Below, in pieces: positions 38,435 to 47,426 of a stretch of DNA of 64,000 nt. Location of the stretch: NCBI RefSeq assembly GCF_014490575.1, contig NZ_CP061033.1, forward strand, positions 1,550,001 through 1,614,000, given 5' to 3'. This stretch comes from Corynebacterium zhongnanshanii (GTDB lineage Bacteria > Actinomycetota > Actinomycetes > Mycobacteriales > Mycobacteriaceae). Each line of letters begins with the position of its first letter. Position 1 is the stretch's first letter. Both the position numbers and the translations under genes were made by a program. Below the pieces are notes generated by a model. It was given only the letters and a program-made list of their open reading frames with translations, had not been told where the DNA came from and searched no databases.

Positions 38435-40618
38435 ATGCGCAGAATCTCCGTTGACATCGGCGGTACCTTCACCGACTGCTTCTTCGTATGGGATGACACC
38501 TACATCGAATCCAAGGCACTCACCACGCACCACAACCTGGCCTTGGGCTTCAACGCGGCACTGGACAACGCCTGCACCCGCGCCGGACTGTCCCGCGAAG
38601 AAGTGCTCAAGGGCGTGGACTCCGTCCGCTACGCCACCACCCTGGGCACCAACGCCCTGATCGAAGGCAAGGGCCCCAAGGTGGGCGTGCTGGTCACCCA
38701 CGGATTTGAGGACACCATCCACATCTCCCGCTCCAAGGGCTACGGAGCTGGCCTGGACCCACTCAAGCAGGGTGATATGGCCGACGCCGAGCGTCCCGAA
38801 CCCCTGGTGCCGCGCAACCTGGTGCGCTCCATCAAGGAACGCGTAGACTCCGTGGGCGAAATCCTAGTTCCGATGATGGACGACGACGTGCGCCAGCAAG
38901 TACGCGAGCTCGTGGACGAGGGCGCCGAAGCGCTGGTCATTGCCCTGACCAACGCCACGGAAAACTCCACGCACGAAGAGCGGATCCTGGAAATCATCCT
39001 GGAGGACTTCCCATCCCACGAGCTGGGCTCCATCCCCGTGCTGCTGTCCAGCCAGGTCTCGGGACGTAAGGGCGAGTACGTGCGTGCCTCCTCCACCATC
39101 ATTGATGGCTTCCTGCACGAGACCATGTTCCACGCCCTGAACCAGCTGTCCCAGAACCTGCGAGCCTCCGGATACGAAAAACCCATGCTCGTGGTGCACA
39201 ACTCCGGCGGTATGGCGCAGCCGAACTCCACCGATGCTCTGCAAACCATCCACTCCGGCCCGATCGCCGGTGTGGGTGGCGCGCAGCACCTGTCGGAAGT
39301 CACCGGCCTGGGCGACGTGGTGTCCATGGACATGGGTGGTACCTCCTTCGACATCGGCCTGGTCCCCGAAGGCGGAATCCAACACTACGACTTCCAGCCG
39401 ACCATCGGCCGCTGGCTGGTGTCCGTGCCCATGATCCACCTGAACACCCTGGGATCCGGCGGTGGCTCCATCGCCTCCTACGACCGCGTTCACCACGCGG
39501 TGAAGGTGGGGCCCGAGTCTGCAGGATCGGACCCGGGCCCTGCGGCCTACGACCGTGGTGGCCTTCGCCCCACCGTCACCGATGCGGACCTGCTGCTGGG
39601 GTACCTAGATCCGGACAACTACGCCAACGGCTTCATCAAGCTCAACCCGAAGCGATCCCTGTTCGCGATGGAAGAGCACATCGGCGACTACCTGGACCTG
39701 GACCCCATCGAGTCCGCGAAGGTGGTCAAGCGCACCGTGGACGAGCAGATGGCCATCGGCATCGAGATGGAGCTACGCTCCCACGGTGGTGTGGTGGATG
39801 ACTACACCATGCTGGCCTACGGTGGCAACGGACCGCTGCACGCCTGCGGTATCGCCGAGAAGGCAGGCATTAAGCGCATCCTGTTCCCACCGTTCTCCTC
39901 CGTGTTCTCCGCCCTAGGCGCAGGAAACATGAAGCCGCTGCACATCCACGAGCGCTCCTCCTACATCGTGCTCTACGACCCCATCACGCGGGACCTCTTC
40001 GATGACTACGAGCGCTTCAACGGGTACGTGGAGGAGCTCGAGCAGCGCGGCCGGGAGGACCTGATCCGCCAGGGCTACGACGTCTCCAAGGTGGAGCACC
40101 GCCTGGAAATGGACATGCGCTACGGCAACCAACTGGTCACCACCGCCGTGTCCTTCGACATCAACCGCCTGAACAACGTGGGCGACGTGCTGAAGGTCAT
40201 CCGCACGTTCTCCGACATCTATGGCGACCGCTACGGCGAAGGCACCCAGGCCCCTGAAGCGGGCGTGCGCGTCCAGACCGTGCGCGTGGCCTCCTACATC
40301 AACGGCGATGTGGTGAACTTCGAATCCCTGTTCTTCGACGCCGAACGCTCCACGCCTGAGAAGGTCAGCAGCCGCAAGGTTCACTTCGTGGGCCACGACG
40401 AGCCGCTGGAGACCCCGGTCTACGACCAGACCGCCCTCAACGAAAAGTACGTGGTGGAAGGGCCGGCGATCATCACCACCGAAAGCACCACCTACCTCAT
40501 CGAACCAGGGTGGCGCACAGAACCTACTCCTCAAGGAGCGGTGTGGCTGCTCAAGGGGGACACCCGTCCCCGAGGAAAGCACAACGCCCAACCATCTGAC
40601 GCAAGCGCAGATGCCTAA
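38435..40618 (+). CDS. ketone carboxylase HyuA-type ATPase subunit (Apc3-like)
   Basis: 727 aa, about 80 kDa, HyuA family. First phosphate loop SVDIGGTFTDC (5-15), then ATTLGTNALIEGKGP; second loop DMGGTSFDIG (about 299-308). HSGPIAGVGGAQ and YGGNGPLHA follow, and a C-terminal beta-rich domain (about 520-727) is shared with acetone carboxylase beta subunits. It is a clear paralogue of the first gene, giving two different ATPase subunits in one enzyme. That is the acetophenone carboxylase pattern; acetone carboxylase has one. ATG at 38435 with GGAAGGG 8 nt upstream. Confidence 0.85.
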   Translation: MRRISVDIGGTFTDCFFVWDDTYIESKALTTHHNLALGFNAALDNACTRAGLSREEVLKGVDSVRYATTLGTNALIEGKGPKVGVLVTHGFEDTIHISRSKGYGAGLDPLKQGDMADAERPEPLVPRNLVRSIKERVDSVGEILVPMMDDDVRQQVRELVDEGAEALVIALTNATENSTHEERILEIILEDFPSHELGSIPVLLSSQVSGRKGEYVRASSTIIDGFLHETMFHALNQLSQNLRASGYEKPMLVVHNSGGMAQPNSTDALQTIHSGPIAGVGGAQHLSEVTGLGDVVSMDMGGTSFDIGLVPEGGIQHYDFQPTIGRWLVSVPMIHLNTLGSGGGSIASYDRVHHAVKVGPESAGSDPGPAAYDRGGLRPTVTDADLLLGYLDPDNYANGFIKLNPKRSLFAMEEHIGDYLDLDPIESAKVVKRTVDEQMAIGIEMELRSHGGVVDDYTMLAYGGNGPLHACGIAEKAGIKRILFPPFSSVFSALGAGNMKPLHIHERSSYIVLYDPITRDLFDDYERFNGYVEELEQRGREDLIRQGYDVSKVEHRLEMDMRYGNQLVTTAVSFDINRLNNVGDVLKVIRTFSDIYGDRYGEGTQAPEAGVRVQTVRVASYINGDVVNFESLFFDAERSTPEKVSSRKVHFVGHDEPLETPVYDQTALNEKYVVEGPAIITTESTTYLIEPGWRTEPTPQGAVWLLKGDTRPRGKHNAQPSDASADA

Positions 40619-40645
40619 ACCACCGTCGCGTGAAAGGAACACACC

Positions 40646-42988
40646 ATGACCACACCGGAAAAAGCAAAGGGACATGCGGGTCACTCCCACATGAGCCACG
40701 AAGAGATGGCACGTCAGCTCACCCCTGAGGAGCAGCAGTGGGTTGACGATTTCATGAATGACACCACGCTGTTCCTGGGCCCCGACCCAGAAATCATGCG
40801 TAACCACTCCATCAGCGAGCGCAGTGACCTCGAGGAGAGGATCCTTGCCCAGGAACATGACCCCCTGTTGGCGGATCGTATTCGCCGCCGCCTGTCGGGA
40901 TCCCTGGACGAGGCCTTCGAAATGTGCGAATCCATGGGTGCCGCACCCGGCGCGAAGTGGGCGGACCTCTCCGTGGCGGTCTACACCGCCGCCGGCGACG
41001 TGTGCTACATGTCCAACCGCGGCGTGATCGCCTTCTCCGCCGTGCTGCACCACCCCATCCGCTACATCATGAAGTACTGGAAGGACGAACCCACCGTGGG
41101 CATCAACCCCGGCGATGGTTTCTTCCATAACGACGCCCGCTTCGGCATGGTGCACAACACCGACCAATCCATGCTGGTCCCCGTCATGCGCGAGGGAGAG
41201 ATCATCGCGTGGGTGGGCGCGACCATCCACGAGGGTGAGAACGGCGCCTGCGAGCCGGGCGGCATGCCCTCCGGTTCCGAAACGCCGTTCGACGACGGCC
41301 TGCGCGGCTCCCCCATGAAGATTGTGGAGCGCGGCCACCTGCGCCGTGATCTGCTGACCTTCCTGCAGCACTCTACGCGCGACCCGAAGCTGATGCTGGC
41401 CGACATCAAGGTGAAGATGGGCGCTGTCCGCCGCGTGATGGACATCGTGGACCGCACTATCGAAGAGTTTGGTGTGGAGCCGTTCGTGGCGGCTATTCGC
41501 ATGACGGTGGAGGATGTAGAGCAGGAAGTGCGGCGCCGTATTGCAGAAATGCCCGACGGCACGGTCCGCATTAATCAGTTTGTGGATTCCACGCTGAAAG
41601 AAAACATTCTGATTAAATTCGCCTGCACCATTACGGTCAAGGGCGAGCGATTAATTGTTGACCTTCGAGGAACCGGTCCGGAAATCCTCAATAGGGCCAT
41701 TAATTCGCCCTATTCTTCGACGAAGGCCTTCATGGCTCAGGCTATTTTGTCCTATTGGTGGCCTGATCTTCCCCGGTCGACGGGCGCCCTATCCCCCATC
41801 GAGATCATCTCTGACGAGGGCTCCTGGGCGGACTGCTCCTACGACGCCCCGACGGGTCAGAACCTGCAGGCCTCCTTCCGCGGATTCACGTGCTTGCAGG
41901 CGGCCTACGCCAAGCTGCAGTTCTCTGTGGAGGAGAAGTACGCCAACGTCATCGCCCCGTGGTTCAACCAGATCAACGACTTCCTGTGGGGTGGCGAAAC
42001 CCAGCACGGCGAGCAGGTCGGAAACCTGTGTGCAGACCTTAACGGCATGGGCGGCGGCGCGAAGGCCTTCCAGGACGGCGAGGATGCCGTGGCACCCCTG
42101 TTCTGTGCAATGGCGGATACCGGTGAGCAGGAAGTGATGGAGGAGGAAGTTCCTTTCCTCCAGCTGGTCTCCAAGCGTGTGGTGCAGGACAACCAGGCCT
42201 TCGGAAAGTACCGCGGCGGCATGGGCTACGAGATGATTGTAGCCGCCCGCAACACCCCAAGCTGGGGATTCATGACAGTGACGTCCGGCGCGAAGTTCTC
42301 CTCCGTGCCCGGCCTGTTCGGCGGCTACGGCTGCCCCACCTACCCGCTGGCGATGGTGAAGGGCATCAACATCTTCGACATCGTCAAGAAGGATCCGTCA
42401 CAGTTCGACCTGTCCATGAAGCGGGTCATGAACGAGCAGCCATTCGAGGGTGGAAAATACACCACCTACCACATGGGCCTTCAGTTCGATCACTCCCAGG
42501 AGGGTGAGCTGTACATGATCGCCCAGGGTGCCGGCGGCGGATACGGAGACGTGCTGGAGCGCGACCCTGAGCTGGTGATGCAGGACATCAAGTTCGGCCG
42601 CATTTCCGACTGGGTGGCCAAGAACATCTACCAGGTGGAGTGGAACCGGGACACCCTGGTGGTGGACAAGGACGGCACCGAGGAGCTGCGGAAGAAGGAG
42701 CGCGAGGCGCGCTTGAAGCGTGGCACTCCGTACAACGAATTCGTGAAGCAGTTCGTCACGGAAGAGCCGGCGGAGGATCTTCTGTACTTCGGCAGCTGGG
42801 GCGACGACACGGAGGACGTCACCGCCACCGTGTGGGATGCCCAGGGACCGAAGCGCGTGAAGGGCAAGCTGGGCGAGATTCCTTTGATCTTCGTTCCGAA
42901 CCGCCACGTTCTCAAGATCGAGAAGCTGGAAAACCGGATCAAGGAATTGGAGGAGAAGTACGGGGAGGTCACGCACACCAAGGCCTAG
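40646..42988 (+). CDS. ketone carboxylase HyuB-type catalytic subunit (acetone carboxylase alpha / Apc4-like)
   Basis: 780 aa HyuB-family subunit. H170 and D173 (VHNTD) with H195 (TIHEG) reproduce the H-x2-D-x21-H spacing of the metal ligands H150/D153/H175 reported for the Xanthobacter acetone carboxylase alpha subunit, so the carboxylation site looks intact. Further family blocks are NPGDGFFHNDARFG, INSPYSSTKAF and KYRGGMGYEM. The N-terminus is His-rich (GHAGHSHMSH) and the C-terminus a charged coiled coil (KIEKLENRIKELEEKYGE). A ribosome site GAAAGGAAC precedes the ATG. 27 nt from the previous gene. Confidence 0.87.
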   Translation: MTTPEKAKGHAGHSHMSHEEMARQLTPEEQQWVDDFMNDTTLFLGPDPEIMRNHSISERSDLEERILAQEHDPLLADRIRRRLSGSLDEAFEMCESMGAAPGAKWADLSVAVYTAAGDVCYMSNRGVIAFSAVLHHPIRYIMKYWKDEPTVGINPGDGFFHNDARFGMVHNTDQSMLVPVMREGEIIAWVGATIHEGENGACEPGGMPSGSETPFDDGLRGSPMKIVERGHLRRDLLTFLQHSTRDPKLMLADIKVKMGAVRRVMDIVDRTIEEFGVEPFVAAIRMTVEDVEQEVRRRIAEMPDGTVRINQFVDSTLKENILIKFACTITVKGERLIVDLRGTGPEILNRAINSPYSSTKAFMAQAILSYWWPDLPRSTGALSPIEIISDEGSWADCSYDAPTGQNLQASFRGFTCLQAAYAKLQFSVEEKYANVIAPWFNQINDFLWGGETQHGEQVGNLCADLNGMGGGAKAFQDGEDAVAPLFCAMADTGEQEVMEEEVPFLQLVSKRVVQDNQAFGKYRGGMGYEMIVAARNTPSWGFMTVTSGAKFSSVPGLFGGYGCPTYPLAMVKGINIFDIVKKDPSQFDLSMKRVMNEQPFEGGKYTTYHMGLQFDHSQEGELYMIAQGAGGGYGDVLERDPELVMQDIKFGRISDWVAKNIYQVEWNRDTLVVDKDGTEELRKKEREARLKRGTPYNEFVKQFVTEEPAEDLLYFGSWGDDTEDVTATVWDAQGPKRVKGKLGEIPLIFVPNRHVLKIEKLENRIKELEEKYGEVTHTKA

Positions 42989-43049
42989 GAATCCGGGAAA
43001 TCCGGCCTAGGCTGCAGGTCTCTGTAGCTGGCCTCAGTAACGGATAGCG

Positions 43050-43076
43050 CGAGGGCTCGTCGGCAATGAGCCCTCG
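43050..43076 (+). other. hairpin between the fourth and fifth genes of the carboxylase operon
   Basis: CGAGGGCTC, 9-nt loop, GAGCCCTCG: a perfect 9-bp stem without a T run, inside a 263-nt gap (42989-43251). It could stabilise the upstream mRNA end or attenuate the last gene. The rest of the gap has no recognisable gene. Confidence 0.5.
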
Positions 43077-43251
43077 ACCACGCGTCCGGTGACTCCGCGT
43101 CCGGCACGGGCGTCCCCCCACTTCCCTTCCCTCTTTTCTTCCCCATCGCGCTTCGGCACACCGCGCCGGCATCGGCGTCGGTCGGCATTGATCGGCAGCA
43201 GTTGACGGCAGCGGCATTGAAGCGCACGAGACACGACAAGGATAGACAATT

Positions 43252-44034
43252 ATGAGTTCGGACATCTCTCAGATTTTGCAGGGCCAGGGTTCATCCCAGC
43301 CCGGTGTGATCATTGATTCGTGGGCATATGCCCAGAAGGTGCTCCTTCAGGGCAAGCCGATCCCCTATGACGATCCCACGGCGCTGGCCAACCACGCTCA
43401 ACAGGCACAACGGCTGCTGAACTCCGCTGTGACTATCCTTCCGCTCAATGCCGTGCGCACGTGGTCGATGAACAACGTAGATGAGCTGAAAGAGGCCATG
43501 GGCGAGAAATCCCGGCCCGGCTACGCCGCGCGTGTGGCAGCCACGAACGAGGAGCTCCGCTCGCGGCTCGACGCGATCGTCTCCGCGTTCACCACGATCG
43601 TGGGCGGCCCCATTCTGTTGCAGGTGTCCTGCCCGAAGGCGCTGGCCTACGAGGCGGATGCGATTGTCGGGGGCGGCAACGAGTTCGACGACGATGACGC
43701 CGAGCGCGTGTCCATGTACCTGTCCGACAATCTGCGCTCCTTTGCCGCCACGGGCATCTCCGGGATCATCATGGACGAGCGCAAGCACAGCACCACCGAG
43801 GAGGCCTACCAGCCGGTCATTAATGTGGCCGCCCACTACGACTGGGTGATGGGCTACCGGCGTGGAGACTCCCTGGACTTCCCTGGGATCGACGTCCACC
43901 TGCCGGTCATTGAGTCGGACGTGTGGGTGACGGATCAGCCGCTTCCCCAGGACGCTCCTCTGGCACTCACCACCATCCCGGCTGAGGCAGTGCCTGAAAC
44001 GGTGCTGGGCAAGCTGAAGGAGTTCCGGGCGTAA
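43252..44034 (+). CDS. fifth gene of the ketone carboxylase operon (Apc5 position), function unknown
   Basis: 260 aa, soluble, no signal peptide or membrane helix. I do not recognise a domain. Visible features: an acidic stretch EFDDDDAERV, a single Cys (VSCPKALAYEAD), GGGNEFDDDD, and repeated Asp/His-containing loops in the C-terminal half (GISGIIMDERKH, GIDVHLPVIESD). Its position as last gene after the HyuB subunit matches apc5 of the acetophenone carboxylase operon, although it is smaller (about 28 kDa). It may be an assembly or substrate-handling factor. Translation probably starts at ATG 43252 with AAGGAT upstream. Confidence 0.6.
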   Translation: MSSDISQILQGQGSSQPGVIIDSWAYAQKVLLQGKPIPYDDPTALANHAQQAQRLLNSAVTILPLNAVRTWSMNNVDELKEAMGEKSRPGYAARVAATNEELRSRLDAIVSAFTTIVGGPILLQVSCPKALAYEADAIVGGGNEFDDDDAERVSMYLSDNLRSFAATGISGIIMDERKHSTTEEAYQPVINVAAHYDWVMGYRRGDSLDFPGIDVHLPVIESDVWVTDQPLPQDAPLALTTIPAEAVPETVLGKLKEFRA

Positions 44035-44069
44035 ACGGCGCACAACACCGGTACAACAACAGCACACAC

Positions 44070-44100
44070 AACGAGCGCTCCTTATCTAGGAGCGCTCGTT
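44070..44100. terminator. bidirectional hairpin between the carboxylase operon and fadD
   Basis: AACGAGCGCTCCT, loop TATCT, AGGAGCGCTCGTT: 13-bp perfect stem located between two convergent genes. T runs are poor on both sides, but the position fits shared termination. Confidence 0.65.
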
Positions 44101-44111
44101 GTTCGTGTGCT

Positions 44112-45821
44112 CTAGTTCTTGTCGTTCTTGTCGTACATTCCCAGAATCTCAATGGCCATTTCACGCATTTCCACCTTGCGTACCTTTCCTGACAAGGTCA
44201 TGGGGTAGGAATCCACCACATGCACATAGCGAGGGATCTTGTGGCGGGCCAGGTTTCCGTCGGCGAACTTCTTCAGGTCCTCCGCGGTGAGGGGCTCTGC
44301 CCCGTCGTTCATGATGATCCACGCCATCAATTCCTCGCCGTACTTTTCATCGGGCACGCCGATAATCTGCACGTCGGAAATGTCCGGGTGCGAGTAATAA
44401 AACTCTTCAATCTCGCGCGGATACAGGTTCTCTCCACCACGGATCACCATGTCCTTAATGCGGCCGGTGATCTGCACGTATCCCTCGTCGTCCATGAGGC
44501 CCAGGTCGCCCGAATGCATCCACCCGTCGTCATCAATGGCTTCCTCGGTTTTCACAGGCATGTCCCAATAGCCCTTCATCACCGAATATCCACGGACCAG
44601 GATTTCGCCCTGCTGGCCGCGGGGAAGGATATCGCCGTTGGCGTCGACGATTTTCACCTCGATATGAGGACCCGGCCGTCCCACGGTTTCCACGCGCTTT
44701 TCCACGGCGTCGTCCGGGGTGGTTTGGTGGTTCACGGGGCTGGTTTCGGTCATGCCGTAGCAAATGGACACTTCCGTCATGCCCATAATGTCCATCACTT
44801 CGCGCATGGTCTTTGTGGGGCAGGACGTTCCAGCCATGATTCCGGTGCGCAGGTTGGATAAATCATATTTACCCGACGCCAAGCTCAATTCATGCAACTC
44901 CGCGATAAACATGGTCGGCACACCGTACAGGGAGGTCGCCTGCCCCAAATGCGCAGCTTCCAACGCCGACTGTGGCGTGAACACAGGCCCCGGGATGATG
45001 GTAGTCGCGCCGTGAGACAACGCGGCGATGTTTCCCATCACCATTCCGAAGCAGTGGAAAAACGGCACGGGAATGACCACGCGGTCCTTATCCGTGTAGT
45101 TGATAACCTCACCCACGAAGTAGCCGTTGTTCAGGATATTGCGGTGGGACAGGGTGGCCCCCTTGGCCATTCCCGTGGTGCCGGAGGTGTACTGAATATT
45201 GATCGGGTCATGCGGGCTTAATTGCTCGCGGATGGGATTCAGATCCAAGATCGCGTGGTTAGACAGTTCATTCCAACGCTCGGATCCGAAGAAGATGGTC
45301 TCCTTGTAATTGCGGTCAAACTGGTGTTCCGCGGTGTGGATCATGGCCCGGTAGTTCGAGTCCTTGAAGCGGCCCGCGGAAAACAGCGCCTTAATGCCCG
45401 CCTGATTCATCACATAGTTGAGTTCTTTGATGCGGTAGGTGGGGTTAATGCACACCAAAATGCAGCCGATTTCTGCGGTGGCATACTGCACGATCGTCCA
45501 TTCCCAGCGGTTGGGCGCCCAGATGCCGATGCGGTCGCCGGGGCGGTAGCCCTCGGCGTACAGACCGGAGGCCAGGCGCTGCACCTTGCGGTAGAACTCC
45601 GTGTACGTCATGTGGATGTCGCCGTACAGGTCCACGATCGCTTCATTGTCTGGATACAAAGACACCATGCGGGCGAGGTTCGCACCGAGGGTTTCCTCCA
45701 GGAGGGGAACGTCCGTGGTGCCTTTGCCGTAGCTGAGCTTCTCGATGCCCTCGATGGTGGAGGGGTCGCTCAGCTCGCGGGCTGCGGGTGGTTCAAACAG
45801 TGGTTGTACATGTGGTGTCAT
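44112..45821 (-). CDS. acyl-CoA synthetase, AMP-forming (FadD35-like)
   Basis: 569 aa ANL-superfamily ligase. P-loop-type motif YTSGTTGMAKGA (about 210-221), A5 motif YGMTETSP, A7 HSGDLG, A8 GRIKDMVIRGGENLYP, and the C-terminal catalytic Lys in LSGKVRK. It activates a medium-chain or branched carboxylic acid to its CoA thioester. It is the last gene of the accD-accA-fadE-maoC-citE-fadD unit; the M. tuberculosis homologue position is fadD35 (Rv2505c). Because the neighbouring operon makes a 3-oxoacid, a role in activating that product is possible (inference). Confidence 0.88.
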   Translation of the reverse strand: MTPHVQPLFEPPAARELSDPSTIEGIEKLSYGKGTTDVPLLEETLGANLARMVSLYPDNEAIVDLYGDIHMTYTEFYRKVQRLASGLYAEGYRPGDRIGIWAPNRWEWTIVQYATAEIGCILVCINPTYRIKELNYVMNQAGIKALFSAGRFKDSNYRAMIHTAEHQFDRNYKETIFFGSERWNELSNHAILDLNPIREQLSPHDPINIQYTSGTTGMAKGATLSHRNILNNGYFVGEVINYTDKDRVVIPVPFFHCFGMVMGNIAALSHGATTIIPGPVFTPQSALEAAHLGQATSLYGVPTMFIAELHELSLASGKYDLSNLRTGIMAGTSCPTKTMREVMDIMGMTEVSICYGMTETSPVNHQTTPDDAVEKRVETVGRPGPHIEVKIVDANGDILPRGQQGEILVRGYSVMKGYWDMPVKTEEAIDDDGWMHSGDLGLMDDEGYVQITGRIKDMVIRGGENLYPREIEEFYYSHPDISDVQIIGVPDEKYGEELMAWIIMNDGAEPLTAEDLKKFADGNLARHKIPRYVHVVDSYPMTLSGKVRKVEMREMAIEILGMYDKNDKN

Positions 45822-45872
45822 TGTTCTTCCTTTTGAGAGAGAGGTGTGTTGCCTAGTGAAGATGCGTGTTGC

Positions 45873-46760
45873 CTAGCGAGAGGGGTGTGTTGCTTGTGCG
45901 CGGGCCAGGATGACCTGGGCTTGGCGTCGGAGAGGAAGGTCGATCATCTTCCCATCCACGGCGAAGGCGCCGCTGTTGCTGCGGGCGCCCTCCTCCACGC
46001 GCCGGGCCCAATCCACCTGCTCCTCCGTGGGGCTGTACGCCTTCCGGATCGCGGGGACCAATCCTGGGTGGATGGAGACGGTGGCGGCGAAGCCACTGGC
46101 TGCGGCGTCCACGGCCTCCGCATACGCCCCAGTACTATCCGTAGTGTCAGCGTGGATGGAGTCCAGAGCCACGATGCCCACCGCCGCGGCATGAAGCAGC
46201 ACCAGGGAGCGCGTGAGGCGAGGAACCTCCCGGTAGCCACCGGGGTGCCCCGAGACTCCTCCTCCCGGGGTGGGCACCTCGTCCCGCCCATAGCGGGAGG
46301 ACGTTCCTCCCAACGCCGCGGTTAAGTCCTCCGCGCCCCAGAACAGGGCCACCACCTGGGGGTGTGCGGCAATCTCTGCGGCGTTTAGCACGCCCCGCGG
46401 AGTTTCGATCAGCGCGATGACGTCCCATTGTTCGGGAAGGTCCACCGCGGTCAGGTCTTCCGCCTTGGGGATCATCACCTGCGTGAAGGGGCTGCGCGCC
46501 ACAGCCTCCACATCCTCGGCGAACTCGTCACTTTCCGGCGGGTTGATGCGCACGATGGTGGTGGCCGGGTTGAGCGAGGACTCTGTGATGGTGCGCCGGG
46601 CGTCGGTTCGATTTTCGGCGCGGCACCCGTCCTCCAGGTCCACGATCACCATGTCCGAGCGTTGCTCAGCCTTGGCGAATCTGTCCGGCCGGTCCGCAGG
46701 GGCGAACAACAGCGCGGGACCTGCGGGAATCCAGGTGCGCGGAGCGTGTGGTGTATCCAT
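45873..46760 (-). CDS. citE: CitE-like beta-hydroxyacyl-CoA lyase
   Basis: 295 aa HpcH/HpaI-CitE fold. Metal-binding residues are in ALIETPRGVLNA (Glu) and FWGAEDLTAALGG (Asp); VIVDLEDGC is the N-terminal barrel motif. Not a citrate lyase subunit, because no citD/citF genes are present. The homologue at this position in M. tuberculosis, Rv2498c, cleaves (S)-citramalyl-CoA and (R)-HMG-CoA, giving acetyl-CoA plus pyruvate or acetoacetate. It follows the MaoC gene after 39 nt. A role in leucine and itaconate breakdown is inferred from this synteny. Confidence 0.85.
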   Translation of the reverse strand: MDTPHAPRTWIPAGPALLFAPADRPDRFAKAEQRSDMVIVDLEDGCRAENRTDARRTITESSLNPATTIVRINPPESDEFAEDVEAVARSPFTQVMIPKAEDLTAVDLPEQWDVIALIETPRGVLNAAEIAAHPQVVALFWGAEDLTAALGGTSSRYGRDEVPTPGGGVSGHPGGYREVPRLTRSLVLLHAAAVGIVALDSIHADTTDSTGAYAEAVDAAASGFAATVSIHPGLVPAIRKAYSPTEEQVDWARRVEEGARSNSGAFAVDGKMIDLPLRRQAQVILARAQATHPSR

Positions 46761-46799
46761 GTCTGCCTCTTTAGGGGGTCTCTTACGGTCTCTTAAGGT

Positions 46800-47312
46800 C
46801 TAGTTCTGCGGCCGGCACTGCATCATCGTGGAGCGGGTTGCCTCGCACACGATGTCGCCATGCTGGTTCCGCCCAATGTGGTGCAGCTCCACGATCCCCT
46901 GGCCCGGCCGCGAGGAGCTGAGGCGCTTACCCACGCACACGGTCTCCGCGTACAGCGTGTCCCCGTGGAACAGCGGATGTGGAAAGGACACGTCCTTGAA
47001 GCCAAGGTTCGCCACGATCGTGCCCAGGGACAGCTGGCTGACGGACAACCCCACCACCGTGGAGAGGGTGAACAGGGAGTTGACCAGCCGCTCCCCGTTG
47101 AATCCTGGTTGCGTAGCCGCCCAGGCTGCATCCAGGTGCAGGGGCTGCGTGTTCATCGTCTGGGTGGTGAACAGGGTGTTGTCCGCTTCGGTGACGGTCC
47201 TGCCGGGGCGGTGCAGGTAGGTCACGCCTTCTTCAAATTCCTCGAACCACAGTCCGCGCTGCTCGACGGTTCTGCCTTCCTGGGGCCGTTCGGTTGATGG
47301 GTTTTCTGCCAT
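46800..47312 (-). CDS. MaoC-like (R)-specific enoyl-CoA hydratase
   Basis: 170 aa hot-dog fold. The hydratase-2 type motif is TEADNTLFTTQTMNTQPLHLD with the catalytic Asp and His; FPHPLFHGDTLYAE is the second family block. By position it matches Rv2499c, the itaconyl-CoA / 3-methylglutaconyl-CoA hydratase that feeds the CitE-like lyase. It lies between fadE and citE. Confidence 0.85.
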   Translation of the reverse strand: MAENPSTERPQEGRTVEQRGLWFEEFEEGVTYLHRPGRTVTEADNTLFTTQTMNTQPLHLDAAWAATQPGFNGERLVNSLFTLSTVVGLSVSQLSLGTIVANLGFKDVSFPHPLFHGDTLYAETVCVGKRLSSSRPGQGIVELHHIGRNQHGDIVCEATRSTMMQCRPQN

Positions 47313-47426
47313 GGACGTTCTCCTTCGGTGGTCACTGTGTGCTGCGATGTTGCTGCGTTATTGTTCGCTGGGCTGCTGGCGGTGGGCCGGGTCTGTGGGA
47401 TGGAATGACCCGACGCCACCCGGCCG

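Noticed and set aside
36008..42988. Hydantoinase/5-oxoprolinase identity for the HyuA/HyuB genes
   Set aside because: The gamma-type zinc subunit, the duplicated HyuA subunit and the H-x2-D-x21-H motif in HyuB fit ketone carboxylases instead.
45873..46760. Citrate lyase beta subunit
   Set aside because: No citD, citF, citC or citX genes nearby; the context matches the stand-alone CitE-like lyase of leucine/itaconate degradation.
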